Source: Bacillota bacterium
GTDB taxonomy: Bacteria > Eremiobacterota > SpSt-956 > JAKJGF01
NCBI GenBank assembly: GCA_029555925.1
Contig: JAKPQU010000198.1
Coordinates: 1-41,417, forward strand
DNA: 41,417 nucleotides
Reading direction: 5' to 3'
Numbering within the stretch: position 1 is the stretch's first letter; every line of letters begins with the position of its first letter. The position numbers were made by a program, and so were the translations under genes. The notes under the pieces were generated by a model. The model ran no database searches and had not been told where the DNA came from. It was given only the letters and a program-made list of their open reading frames with translations. Below are positions 16,354 through 24,742 of the stretch, piece after piece.

Positions 16354-16434
16354 CTATCAGCTATCAGCTATCAGCTATCAGCTAAAACATAAGACTTTTG
16401 TTATTGCTGACTGCTGACCGCTGACTGCTGAACG
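16351..16434. repeat. Heptamer tandem repeats between convergent genes
   Basis: Five units of CTATCAG (about 16354-16383) are followed by CTGACTG/CTGACCG/CTGAACG units (16408-16434). The stop TAG of the quinate-dehydrogenase-like gene and the stop of the PFK gene (16435-16437) directly border the array. The segment AAGTAGCG.TCAGCAG, read on the minus strand, recurs after the sugar transferase stop near 37764. Confidence 0.85.
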
Positions 16435-17697
16435 CTACTTAACTAAATATTCAAATTCCTCTCTGAATTTATCAGGAGACACATGAGCTATTTGAGCGAG
16501 TTTTGCCAGTTGTTCTTCATCTTCAAAATCGCTCTTTTCAAGTCTTATCATATATTCAGTAGCTATCTTGAAGGACAGTGAATTTACGTCTACATATCTG
16601 ACCCTGGTTTTTTTAGTTTCAGGATCAAATATTTCTTTAAACGGCATAGGAACTATTTGATCACCCTGAATGGAAATAAGGGCATTTTTGCCTCCGCTTC
16701 TCAGGAAATCAAAAGCAGCATATCCGAGATTACGGGTATATTCTATATCGAAAGCACATGGATTAACGCATCTGAGTTCATAACCGAATTCCTGATCTAC
16801 AAGACGTATTTTTATACCGAACTCTTTGAGTCTGTTTTTAACTGCTGTTTTTATAATATCTGAAAAATTAAGTTCAGAGAGTCTTATATGTCCGTATTCA
16901 TCTCTTTCCAGAGATTCATGAGACGTAAGCAATGCTTCCAGTTCTTTTATGTCTATAAATTCTAAAAATCCCTCCGCCAGGAGCGCCACACCATATCCTG
17001 CATCAACTGCGAGTCTTTTAATTATAGAACATGTAATATGATCTACCAGAAGTTTCAAAGTTATTCTGCCGTTAAATTCTTCAGGTATAAGAGTAATGGT
17101 AGCACCTGCTGATTTACCTATTCCCAGGGCAAGATGTCCTGCTTTTCTGCCCATACAGATTACAACATACCATCTTCCTGAAGTTCTTGCATCTTCTGCA
17201 AGAATAGATGCAAGTCTTGCACCTTCTGCTCTGGCTGTTTCAAATCCAAAGGTAGGTATACCAGCAGGAAGAGGTAAATCATTATCTATTGTTTTCGGTA
17301 CATGGGCAACCCTGAGATCATACCCCATATATTCAGCCATCTCGGAAACCTTCATGGCACCAAAGGCAGTATCGTCGCCGCCTATGGTAACAAGATAATT
17401 CAGTTCCATATCTTTAAGGGTTTCCACGACGTTTTTAAGACGATCTTCACTTCTGGTAGGATTTGTCCTTGAAGTTTTCAGTATACTCCCGCCTGTGAGA
17501 TGAATTCTGCTGACCTTTGGAATATTAAGAAATTCAATAACTTTTTTTCCCTGTTCAAGATATTTAAATCCCTCGTATATGCCGATAACACTGTAACCAT
17601 TGTTTATAGCTTCTATTGTTGCAGCACTTATAACAGAGTTTATTCCTGGCGCGGGGCCTCCTCCTACTAAAATTCCCAGTTTTTTACTTTTTTGCAT
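16435..17697 (-). CDS. Pyrophosphate-dependent 6-phosphofructokinase
   Basis: 420 aa. Group A phosphofructokinase. The phosphoryl-donor site reads GGDD (106-109) instead of the GGDGS of ATP enzymes, and the active site reads PKTIDND (134-140) with Lys instead of PGTIDND. Both changes are the accepted marks of PPi use. GGGPAPGIN (12-20) is the nucleotide/PPi loop, and MGRKAGHLAL (about 196) and PEE follow. The enzyme reversibly makes fructose 1,6-bisphosphate with pyrophosphate. ATG follows a strong AGGGGTG SD, and a promoter sits at 17733-17761. It converges with the operon on the plus strand. Confidence 0.92.
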   Translation of the reverse strand: MQKSKKLGILVGGGPAPGINSVISAATIEAINNGYSVIGIYEGFKYLEQGKKVIEFLNIPKVSRIHLTGGSILKTSRTNPTRSEDRLKNVVETLKDMELNYLVTIGGDDTAFGAMKVSEMAEYMGYDLRVAHVPKTIDNDLPLPAGIPTFGFETARAEGARLASILAEDARTSGRWYVVICMGRKAGHLALGIGKSAGATITLIPEEFNGRITLKLLVDHITCSIIKRLAVDAGYGVALLAEGFLEFIDIKELEALLTSHESLERDEYGHIRLSELNFSDIIKTAVKNRLKEFGIKIRLVDQEFGYELRCVNPCAFDIEYTRNLGYAAFDFLRSGGKNALISIQGDQIVPMPFKEIFDPETKKTRVRYVDVNSLSFKIATEYMIRLEKSDFEDEEQLAKLAQIAHVSPDKFREEFEYLVK

Positions 17698-17732
17698 AAA
17701 TCACACCCCTAAAAAAAATTCATTTGCCGTTA

Positions 17733-17761
17733 ATTATACATGATTGACACGGTAAAAGCAA
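17733..17761 (-). promoter_or_regulatory. Promoter of the PPi-phosphofructokinase gene
   Basis: TTGCTT (17761-17756), a 17-bp spacer, then TATAAT (17738-17733), 36 bp before the ATG. Confidence 0.6.
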
Positions 17762-17856
17762 TAAGGATAGCTTTTTTTTCGACTAGATTCATTTTTACTG
17801 AAAAATTCACCTCGAACAGAGTTTTTATTTATCTTTAAGACTTTCGCCTGCCAAGC

Positions 17857-19101
17857 CTAATCTGTATATTTCTTTGCCACCAGTATGGCATTTACTCCGC
17901 CAAAACCGAAGGAATTACTCATGGCAATATGTACATTCTGCTCTCTCGCTTTATTTGGAACATAATCAAGATCGCAATCAGGATCAGGTTCTTCATAATT
18001 AATAGTAGGAGGTATTATATTTTCCTTCAGGGTAAGCAATGTAGCTGCAAATTCGATTGCTCCTGCTGCACCCATTGTATGACCGATCATTGATTTATTC
18101 GAACTTACTGCCAGTTTATCGGCATGAGAGCCAAAAACCTGTTTTATGGCATAGGACTCAATACGATCATTGTATGGCGTTGATGTACCATGAGCATTTA
18201 TATAATCAACCTGTTCCGGCCTTATATTCCCATCGTGAAGGGCAAGTTTCATAGCTCTTTGTGCGCCTTTCCCTTCCGGGTCAGGGGCAGTAATATGATG
18301 ACCGTCGGCATTCATTCCGAAACCTATTATTTCTCCATATACAGGAGCATTTCTTCTCTTTGCAGATTCCAGGGATTCTATAATAAGAATTCCTGCACCT
18401 TCTGCCATTATAAAACCATCTCTGCCCTTATCAAAAGGTCTGCATGCTTTCTTCGGCTCACTGTTTCTGCCTGTAAGTGCCTTCATATTACCAAAACCTG
18501 CCATGATTAAAGGATGAACTACTGTGTCAGTACCTCCTGCAACCATTATATCCACTACACCTTCTCTGATAAGACGAAAACTTTCACCAATACAATGAGC
18601 GCCTGTGGCACATGCAGAAGCTATGCTGTAATTGGGGCCTTTTATATTAAAATTTATACTTATCTGTCCGGGAGCCATGTTGTTTATCAACATAGGTATA
18701 AAGAAAGGACTTATTCTGGAAGCACCTTTTTCGATAAATTTTTGATACTGTTCGTAAAAGGTTATCATACCTCCGAAACAGCTTCCTATAAGAACACCTG
18801 TAGATGTACTTATATCGTCTGTAACTGTAAGATGTGCATCTTCCAGAGCCATTTGGGCAGCACAGAGGGAAAAGTGATTGAAACGACCCATTCTTTTTGC
18901 TTCTTTACTGTCCATAAAATCTGCAGGATTAAAGTCCCGGGCTTCTCCTGCAACCTGGCTGTAAAGAGAAGAAGGATCGAAGGATGTAATTCTATCAATA
19001 TTTGACACACCTTCTTTAAGACTCTTCCAAAATATATCTTTTCCCACTCCATTACAGCATATTGTTCCAATCCCTGTTACAACAACTCTTCTGTTTTTCA
19101 T
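17857..19101 (-). CDS. fabF: 3-oxoacyl-ACP synthase II (KAS II)
   Basis: 414 aa. Condensing enzyme of fatty-acid elongation. The catalytic triad is complete: Cys164 in SIASACATGAH, His304 in INAHGTSTPYND, and His341 in SNKSMIGHTMGAAGAIE with Lys336. GMNADGHHITAPDPEG and NSFGFGGVNA are also canonical. Length is standard for FabF. ATG follows AGGTAGGTGA. No acpP, fabD or fabG is adjacent, which is unusual, so it may be a second KAS with a specialised role. The closest downstream lipid-related gene is the acyl-ACP-reductase-like gene of the convergent operon 2.5 kb away. The next upstream gene, a HAD phosphatase, is 47 bp away on the same strand. Confidence 0.94.
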   Translation of the reverse strand: MKNRRVVVTGIGTICCNGVGKDIFWKSLKEGVSNIDRITSFDPSSLYSQVAGEARDFNPADFMDSKEAKRMGRFNHFSLCAAQMALEDAHLTVTDDISTSTGVLIGSCFGGMITFYEQYQKFIEKGASRISPFFIPMLINNMAPGQISINFNIKGPNYSIASACATGAHCIGESFRLIREGVVDIMVAGGTDTVVHPLIMAGFGNMKALTGRNSEPKKACRPFDKGRDGFIMAEGAGILIIESLESAKRRNAPVYGEIIGFGMNADGHHITAPDPEGKGAQRAMKLALHDGNIRPEQVDYINAHGTSTPYNDRIESYAIKQVFGSHADKLAVSSNKSMIGHTMGAAGAIEFAATLLTLKENIIPPTINYEEPDPDCDLDYVPNKAREQNVHIAMSNSFGFGGVNAILVAKKYTD

Positions 19102-19148
19102 AGTTCACCTACCTCATAATGTTAAAATTTTGTGACATATGACATAAA

Positions 19149-19823
19149 TTATTTATATAAACTTCCTTTATTCAGAGCAAAAATGCTTTTCACAGCCGGC
19201 AAAAGTTCTCTATGGGATTCTATAATAATATAGGGAGATGCTTTTTCAAGTATCTCAGCAGAATTCCATCCGCATGAAAGGGCAATACATTTTATCCCCA
19301 GTTTTTCCGCACTTACAATATCCATAACTGTATCACCTATCATAACACATTTATCAGGAGAAAAATTAAAATAATCCATAACTTTTTTTATTTTCATTTC
19401 CTTTTCACTTATGCCGTCATCTCCTCCCGAAATTATGGAAAAAATATTATACAGATTCTCCTGCTCGAGTTTTTTTCTTATTTTTTCTTCCGCTGTAGTT
19501 GAAGCAATACCCATATAATAATCCTTATTTAACTCCAGGAGAATTTCTTTCATATTATCAAATAACGTAAGGTCATCATAATTTACAATTTTATTCTCAT
19601 AATCCAGAATATCCGGTATATCTTTCTCTGTAAACCCGAGTCTGTAAAAGTTATTCTCCCATTTCGAATCATACCAGTTACGAAATTCTTCCAGTGTTTT
19701 TACAGGAAACTTTTTGTTATATTTAGTACATATCTTATCATATATTTCTATATAATGGGGAGCGGAATCAACTATTACTCCATCACAGTCAAAAATAATC
19801 AAACATTTTTTCTCTAAAGACAT
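19149..19823 (-). CDS. HAD-superfamily hydrolase, phosphoglycolate phosphatase/beta-PGM-like
   Basis: 224 aa. Motif I is FDCDGVIVDS with Asp12 and Asp14; the C1 helical cap follows (residues 20-90). Motif II is in MGIASTTAEEK, the motif III lysine lies around GISEKEMKIKK, and motif IV is MIGDTVMDIVSAEKLGI. The pattern fits Gph or beta-phosphoglucomutase-type phosphatases; the substrate cannot be read from sequence. It lies upstream of fabF on the same strand. A 131-bp palindromic element begins 17 bp upstream of its ATG, so its promoter may lie in or beyond that element. Confidence 0.82.
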   Translation of the reverse strand: MSLEKKCLIIFDCDGVIVDSAPHYIEIYDKICTKYNKKFPVKTLEEFRNWYDSKWENNFYRLGFTEKDIPDILDYENKIVNYDDLTLFDNMKEILLELNKDYYMGIASTTAEEKIRKKLEQENLYNIFSIISGGDDGISEKEMKIKKVMDYFNFSPDKCVMIGDTVMDIVSAEKLGIKCIALSCGWNSAEILEKASPYIIIESHRELLPAVKSIFALNKGSLYK

Positions 19824-19839
19824 TGTTGCACCATCTTTT

Positions 19840-19970
19840 TATAGTGTATTTCATAACTTATTAGAATTCAAGTCGTCGTGACGCGTAACGCGTGACGGGT
19901 TTAATCCCTGCGCATCACGCATTACGCATTACGAGGTCATTATTTATGGATAGTTATGAAACTAACTATA
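19840..19970. repeat. 131-bp palindromic element, family B (copy 1)
   Basis: The ends are inverted: TATAGTGTATTTCATAACT at 19840-19858 and the reverse complement of TATAGTTAGTTTCATAACT near 19952-19970. Nested inside are CGTGACGCGTAACG units and their partial complement (ATTACGCATTACG). A second copy with the same layout and orientation lies at 38380-38502. The TATAG ends recall TA-target elements. It has no ORF. Confidence 0.72.
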
Positions 19971-20048
19971 ATAAATTATCGTATAATATTAGATTCAGAA
20001 AAAAATTATAACACAGGCATATTTTCCAAGTCAAGACGATTGCGTTTA

Positions 20049-20073
20049 TTACATGCTTATGCACGGGTCAGTA
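20049..20073. repeat. Solitary end of family C element
   Basis: TTACATGCTTATGCACGGGTCAGTA matches the right end of the complete family C copy at 7371-7395, with 2 mismatches. It lies 15 bp downstream of the stop of the HEAT-repeat gene. No left end is visible. Confidence 0.55.
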
Positions 20074-20087
20074 AATACAATCCGTAA

Positions 20088-21176
20088 TTATCTGTTTTTT
20101 TTCAATTCATTCAGTAACAGAGATATATTCTTATCTGCTGTTTTTATCTGTTTCTCTATATCCTGCATCAGCTCTTTATAGCTCATGGATTGTTCAACTT
20201 TAATCTTTGTATACATATTTCCGGAATAGGTCGTAATCTCAGCGTAAACAATTATATTTTCTATTATATTTTTATTTATATCTTTATATTCATCAGGCGG
20301 AGTAAAACTATCTATTTCTCTTTTCAATCCCATAAACTTATCGCTGTAACCCCATAATTCCATAGGCTGAGCCTGATTTATAACAGATCCTTCCTTTACA
20401 TATATTTTCTCCAGATTATTCTTAAAATCACTTACATATTGATTTTTCTTGTTCATAATAGAAGTAATCTTTTCTCTGTAAAGTTCTTTTGTAAGCTGTG
20501 GTTTCGTAAAGGAGAAACTTGTTGTTCCAAGTAAAAGTTTTATTAAAAAAGGAAGGGTCAGTAAAAAAACTGCTACAACTATTACTTTCCAGTTTGTAAT
20601 AAAGGTTGTAATCTTATTTACATTATTGGACAGTTCTTTCTTCTTTTCCTCATCAGTTTTCTCTACCTTTACATCTATATCAGGGAAAGCCCTGGCGAAA
20701 GCAAGTTTCAACTGTCTTTTAAGTTCTACATCTTCTGTAGTTTCAATCAAATGTTTAAATGGCTCCAGTGCTCTCGGATCTCTGAACTCTCCCAGAGCCC
20801 ATATAGCTTTAAGAACTATTTTTTTCTCAGAAGATTTAAGAGCTTCTATAACAGTACCTATACTGTCAGGATCTTTTAATATTCCGAGAGCACCTATGGC
20901 TTTTTCCTTTACAATTAAAGATCTATCCTTTTGCAGAGCTTCTATAATAGGTAGAGTTTTGTTTACATCAGGCAATAGAAGCAAACTTTCTATAGCTCCT
21001 GCTCTCCTGTATTCATCACTGTCTTCAGAGATTATTTTCAAAAGAACCTTGAACGCCAGATCTTTTTTAGGTCCTTTAAGTTCCTTTTTAGCTCCGTCGC
21101 GGATTGCAAACATTGGAGATTTTAATTTTTCAACAAGTGAAAGTATTTCTATTACTTCTTTATCTCCTGTATCCAT
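20088..21176 (-). CDS. HEAT-repeat protein with one membrane segment
   Basis: 362 aa. Residues 1-165 form HEAT/PBS-lyase-type repeats, for example KEKAIGALGILKDPDSIGTVIEAL and VLKAIWALGEFRDPRALEPF. A basic stretch is followed by one transmembrane helix (about residues 195-216, VIVVAVFLLTLPFLIKLLLG), then a 145-residue C-terminal domain with coiled-coil character. The HEAT part would be cytoplasmic and the C-terminal part outside. The ATG overlaps the end of the radical SAM gene by 17 bp, so the two are translationally coupled. HEAT repeats suggest a scaffold; no enzymatic motif is visible. Confidence 0.7.
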   Translation of the reverse strand: MDTGDKEVIEILSLVEKLKSPMFAIRDGAKKELKGPKKDLAFKVLLKIISEDSDEYRRAGAIESLLLLPDVNKTLPIIEALQKDRSLIVKEKAIGALGILKDPDSIGTVIEALKSSEKKIVLKAIWALGEFRDPRALEPFKHLIETTEDVELKRQLKLAFARAFPDIDVKVEKTDEEKKKELSNNVNKITTFITNWKVIVVAVFLLTLPFLIKLLLGTTSFSFTKPQLTKELYREKITSIMNKKNQYVSDFKNNLEKIYVKEGSVINQAQPMELWGYSDKFMGLKREIDSFTPPDEYKDINKNIIENIIVYAEITTYSGNMYTKIKVEQSMSYKELMQDIEKQIKTADKNISLLLNELKKNR

Positions 21177-22257
21177 TTAACTCATCCTTTCTGTTCCTTA
21201 ATTTAGCCGGTATATAAGAACAAAATGGTTCTTCACCCATATAATCTCCACATTCTCCATATGCCCTGGCACGGCACCCCATGCAGATATGTCTGAATTC
21301 ACAGGCAAGACACTTACCCTTCAGGTTATCCGGATTTCTGAGTTCTCTGAATATGTTGCTATGTTTCCATATTTCCTCTATTTTTTTCTCTCTTATATTT
21401 CCTGCGCTTACAGGAAGATAGCCACATGGCCTTACATCTCCTGTAGAAGATATAAACATGATACCACTTCCGGCAAGACAGCCTTTAGTCATAGCTGACA
21501 TACCATGGCCTCTATTATCTCTTTTCACTCCTTCTTTTCCTCTCTGAGCCATAATACGAAAATAATGAGGAGCACAGGTAGCTTTTAATTGCACAGAAGA
21601 TTTTTCTGATTGTTCATAAAACCAGTTGAGAATATCCTCATATTCATCAGGTGTTATCTGGTGTTCTTTTGAAAGCTCCACACCACATCCGACAGGGACG
21701 AGGAGAAATACGTGAAGAGCATCTGCCCCGAGGTTCACAGCCATATTTAAAATATCCGGTATTTCTCTGAAGTTATGCCTTGTTATGGTGGTGTTGAACT
21801 GAATACTCATACCAAGTTTTTTCAGATTATTGAATCCTTTCATAGTATCCTGAAAAGAGCCGGCAATTCCCCGAAATCCGTCATGAGTCGCAGGAGATGC
21901 ACCGTCTATACTTATACTTACCCTTCTTATTCCTGAAGATACGATTTTATCTGCCATAGCCTCATCTATAAGGGTACCGTTTGTAGCAAGAGCAACAGGG
22001 AAATTCATCTTTATCCCGTAATCTATTATGTCAAATATATCACTTCTGTAAAGAGGCTCTCCTCCCGTAAGAACCATTACCGGCTTCCCGAAGACAGCCA
22101 GCTCGTCTATTACTTTTTTTATTTCTTCTCCTGTTAATTCCCCCGGCAGAGGGTACGGACTTACAGAAGCCCGGCAATGAACACATCGAAGATTACATCT
22201 CTGTGTCAGTTCCCAGAAGATAAGCCTCGGTGAAATTATGTCCTGTAACTTGTTTAT
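21160..22257 (-). CDS. Radical SAM/SPASM protein, AhbD/NirJ-like, probable ATA start
   Basis: 365 aa if started at ATA 22257. The first ATG, at 22077, would give 305 aa and lose the radical SAM site. The upstream in-frame sequence encodes PRLIFWELTQRCNLRCVHC, a perfect CxxxCxxC [4Fe-4S] motif, then VMVLTGGEPL. The C-terminal SPASM region has CGYLP.SAGN, GKCLACEFRHICMGCRARAYG and EEPFCSYIP, close to heme-pathway enzymes AhbD/AhbC and NirJ. The strong SD AAAGGGGG (22272-22265) is 7 nt before ATA, and no ATG, GTG or TTG exists between the SD and the cysteine motif. Function is probably peptide or heme-precursor modification; no other heme genes are nearby. The start region abuts a family C repeat end. 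Confidence 0.78.
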   Translation of the reverse strand: MNKLQDIISPRLIFWELTQRCNLRCVHCRASVSPYPLPGELTGEEIKKVIDELAVFGKPVMVLTGGEPLYRSDIFDIIDYGIKMNFPVALATNGTLIDEAMADKIVSSGIRRVSISIDGASPATHDGFRGIAGSFQDTMKGFNNLKKLGMSIQFNTTITRHNFREIPDILNMAVNLGADALHVFLLVPVGCGVELSKEHQITPDEYEDILNWFYEQSEKSSVQLKATCAPHYFRIMAQRGKEGVKRDNRGHGMSAMTKGCLAGSGIMFISSTGDVRPCGYLPVSAGNIREKKIEEIWKHSNIFRELRNPDNLKGKCLACEFRHICMGCRARAYGECGDYMGEEPFCSYIPAKLRNRKDELNGYRR

Positions 22258-22272
22258 ATAAAAGCCCCCTTT

Positions 22273-22440
22273 ATTGAGGTAAGCATAAATAATGCATATA
22301 TGCTATCGTGACACGTAACGCGTAACGCGTAACGAGTGGTTTCGTAATGCGTGATGCATTATAATCGTGATGCGTAATGCGTAATGCGTGATGCGTATCC
22401 ACTCACTACTCACCCTTCACTACTCACTTTTCACTTTTCC
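22273..22440. repeat. Family C end plus composite tandem-repeat block
   Basis: TATTGAGGTAAGCATAA (22273-22289) is a family C end. It is followed by CGTAACG/CGTGATG octamer units (22307-22395) and ACTCACT/CACTTTT heptamer-like units to 22440. The block resembles 36569-36735 in order and wording. Its end encodes the last residues (VRKSEK) of the esterase read on the minus strand. Confidence 0.7.
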
Positions 22441-23374
22441 TCACAGATTTAAAAAATTCCCATATAACCTGACTGCCGTTAATATCCCTGCATGTCTTAC
22501 CTATCTTATCTTCAGACATATATTGAAGACCTCCCGGCCATGTATGTCCTCCGCCTTCAATGGCATAAAGAATTACCTGACTTCCATTGGTACCTCCGGC
22601 ATAAATCTCACATCTGACCTTTGTTCCATCCTTAGGAGCTTTATCTTCCAGATATCTGACAGAAGGTTTTTGTGAACAGTGATTGTGATTAACCCAGAAT
22701 TTTACTGTATCCTCTACAGATTTTGCCTTTCCAACCTTCATTCTGGAAAAAAGTGTAATTTCACCGCCTTCCCAGTGTACAAGAGGATCTTCTGTTCCGT
22801 CCATTATCAATACTGGAACAGACACCGGAGGGGAAAAATTATTATACTGATAGTCTGTCATAGTAGCACCGACAGGAGCAATGGCAGCAATCTTATCGGA
22901 CAGATTACTGGCAAGATAGATACACATAAAACCACCGTTTGACATACCTGTAGCATAAACCCTGTTTCTGTCTATATTTAAAACGGTAGAAATATTATCT
23001 ATGAGAGATGATATGAACTGAAGATCACTCTGTTTATTCAATCTACCATCACACTTCCACATCTTCATTATACCGTCGGGATACACTGCAATAAAACCTT
23101 CTTTATCAGACACATCGTTAAATCCTGTCAGTTTATTCATACCTTTACCGGTTCCTCCGAGGCCATGAAGTGCTATTACAAGGGGAACTGCCACGGCTTT
23201 ATCATATGAAGGCGGTATGTGAAGACAATAGGTTCTTTCTATGCCATCACAATTCATTGAACAGTTATAACTGCCGGGAGCGGAAGGGACAGATGTTTCC
23301 TGACCACGGCAATCTACAAACATGGTAAAGGTAAATATTAAAAGCAGTAAAATCATTCTTTTTTTTAGCTTCAA
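22424..23374 (-). CDS. PHB-depolymerase-family esterase (LpqC/feruloyl-esterase type)
   Basis: 316 aa, alpha/beta hydrolase of the Esterase_phd family. The nucleophile is Ser145 in TGMSNGG; VPLVIALHGLGGTGKGMN (about 63-80) is the oxyanion region. The acid is probably in LIMDGTEDPLVHW, and the catalytic His is in GGGHTWPGG. A hydrophobic N-terminus (residues 4-20) is an export signal. The segment TMFVDC resembles a lipobox poorly, so the lipoprotein status is open. Family members hydrolyse poly-3-hydroxybutyrate oligomers or ester-linked plant phenolics; the substrate is not readable here. The last six residues come from a tandem repeat. Confidence 0.82.
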   Translation of the reverse strand: MKLKKRMILLLLIFTFTMFVDCRGQETSVPSAPGSYNCSMNCDGIERTYCLHIPPSYDKAVAVPLVIALHGLGGTGKGMNKLTGFNDVSDKEGFIAVYPDGIMKMWKCDGRLNKQSDLQFISSLIDNISTVLNIDRNRVYATGMSNGGFMCIYLASNLSDKIAAIAPVGATMTDYQYNNFSPPVSVPVLIMDGTEDPLVHWEGGEITLFSRMKVGKAKSVEDTVKFWVNHNHCSQKPSVRYLEDKAPKDGTKVRCEIYAGGTNGSQVILYAIEGGGHTWPGGLQYMSEDKIGKTCRDINGSQVIWEFFKSVRKSEK

Positions 23375-23493
23375 TTAAATCATCCCCTTTATATGAATCA
23401 GTAAAAAACGAACAGTGGATAATGTCATCTTCTTTTCACTGCAAAGTAAATTTTACTGATCTGACCATAAGCATTTAATAAATATTTAAATAA

Positions 23494-24600
23494 TTACTTG
23501 CCCATCTCCCCTTTTCCATGCTTTGCCTCTTTCGTGGCAAGAACAGCTATCTGAAGACTGGTAATGCCGTCTTCTAATTTAGTTCTGAGGGAATGTCCCG
23601 GCTCTTCAATTGCTTTGATAAGATCAGCCATTACGGCGCAGACACAGTTAGAATAAACTTCACTTTTTTGAAGACCTATATAAAAACTTCCTGAAATCAT
23701 TTCTTCCACATAATATTCCACACCACTGCAATATATTTTATTTGATTTCACAGGTATGGAACTCTGAATTTTAAATCCCGGCAACAGGGAAAGTTTTTCT
23801 TTTGTTTCTTTATTTACAAGAGCGCTTATCTTTCCCCATAGAGGAATCCATCCTTCTACATGTATTCTGGCAAGATCAAAGGCAAACAGGATTGTTGTAA
23901 TCTCAAAAAAATCAGGACATGCAAAAGAATGATAATGAGTGGCAATAAGCCCCCTGTCATAAAGAACATTTCCCATAACCTGATCTTCCTGTTTTTCATT
24001 TCTGTAAAAAGACATACCATGAACAGAAGTGAATTTCTGATCTGTAAGACTGTTTACCAGATCTATAAAATGAACGCCATGTTCTATAAGGATACCGCCT
24101 GATATATTACTGTTCCAGAACCAGTGATCACATGGAAGAGAGCTGTCCTGAGCATAATTCTCCACATTTACCCTTCTCAGGTTTCCAAGAAAACCTCCAT
24201 GACTTAAAGCCCCGAGGGCTTCTACGACAGGGTTAAATCTCATTATATAATCAACTGTCGCAATTCTGCCTGTTTCATTTCTCTTTTCTATAATCTTTCT
24301 GCCATCTTCAATTGTTATGGCAAGAGGTTTTTCTATTAATATATGCTTTCCCTTTTCCATAGCCTCACAGGCTATTTCAGCATGAGAAGACGGAGGTGTT
24401 ACAATTGAAACTATATCTATATCATTATCATTTAACAGGTCATGCCAGTTATTATAGAATCTTTCTATTTTATCACTTTTCAATGAAATATTCTGATCCG
24501 ATACTGCAAGGACTTTTACATTTGAAAGTTTTTCCCAGGAAAAATGAAGAAATTTTCCGAAGCCTCCGTAACCTATTATTCCTATATTGTAAGTTTTCAT
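23494..24600 (-). CDS. Gfo/Idh/MocA-family NAD(P)-dependent oxidoreductase
   Basis: 368 aa from ATG 24600. An upstream in-frame ATG at 24657 exists, but AGAGGTGAACAAT (SD 8 nt before 24600) and the Rossmann start MKTYNIGIIGYGGFGKFLH support the shorter form. SIVTPPSSHAEIACEAMEKGKHILIEKPLA is the family signature (EKP motif). A substrate domain with ENYAQDSSLPCDHWFWN and HGVHFIDLV follows. Substrates of this family are sugars, inositols or related polyols, and none can be chosen here. The C-terminus (KHGKGEMGK) is close to repeat-like sequence. The gene is followed by a single terminator-like stem (24691-24720) that belongs rather to the ankyrin gene. Confidence 0.85.
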   Translation of the reverse strand: MKTYNIGIIGYGGFGKFLHFSWEKLSNVKVLAVSDQNISLKSDKIERFYNNWHDLLNDNDIDIVSIVTPPSSHAEIACEAMEKGKHILIEKPLAITIEDGRKIIEKRNETGRIATVDYIMRFNPVVEALGALSHGGFLGNLRRVNVENYAQDSSLPCDHWFWNSNISGGILIEHGVHFIDLVNSLTDQKFTSVHGMSFYRNEKQEDQVMGNVLYDRGLIATHYHSFACPDFFEITTILFAFDLARIHVEGWIPLWGKISALVNKETKEKLSLLPGFKIQSSIPVKSNKIYCSGVEYYVEEMISGSFYIGLQKSEVYSNCVCAVMADLIKAIEEPGHSLRTKLEDGITSLQIAVLATKEAKHGKGEMGK

Positions 24601-24688
24601 ATTGTTCACCTCTTTATACAAATTCAGTTTTTCCTTTAATCTCTTACATATCGGCACAGATAAGCATAAAAAACAGTCTGATTTTAGG

Positions 24689-24722
24689 ACAGAGGGGTCT
24701 GACAGACATCAAACCCCTCTGC
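24689..24722. other. Inverted repeat after the ankyrin gene
   Basis: CAGAGGGGT (24689-24697) pairs with ACCCCTCTG (24713-24721). It lies 20-50 bp after the stop of the ankyrin gene. On the minus strand it is not followed by a T-run, so a rho-independent terminator is doubtful. Confidence 0.5.
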
Positions 24723-24742
24723 AGTATTTTTAAAAATCAATC

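Noticed and set aside
16351..16434. Repeat arrays that could be read as a CRISPR
   Set aside because: Units are 7-8 nt without unique spacers, and no cas gene is near. They are simple tandem repeats.
21160..22077. Radical SAM protein as a truncated gene lacking the cluster motif
   Set aside because: The in-frame upstream sequence restores CxxxCxxC and a strong SD; only the first ATG is missing. No frameshift is needed.
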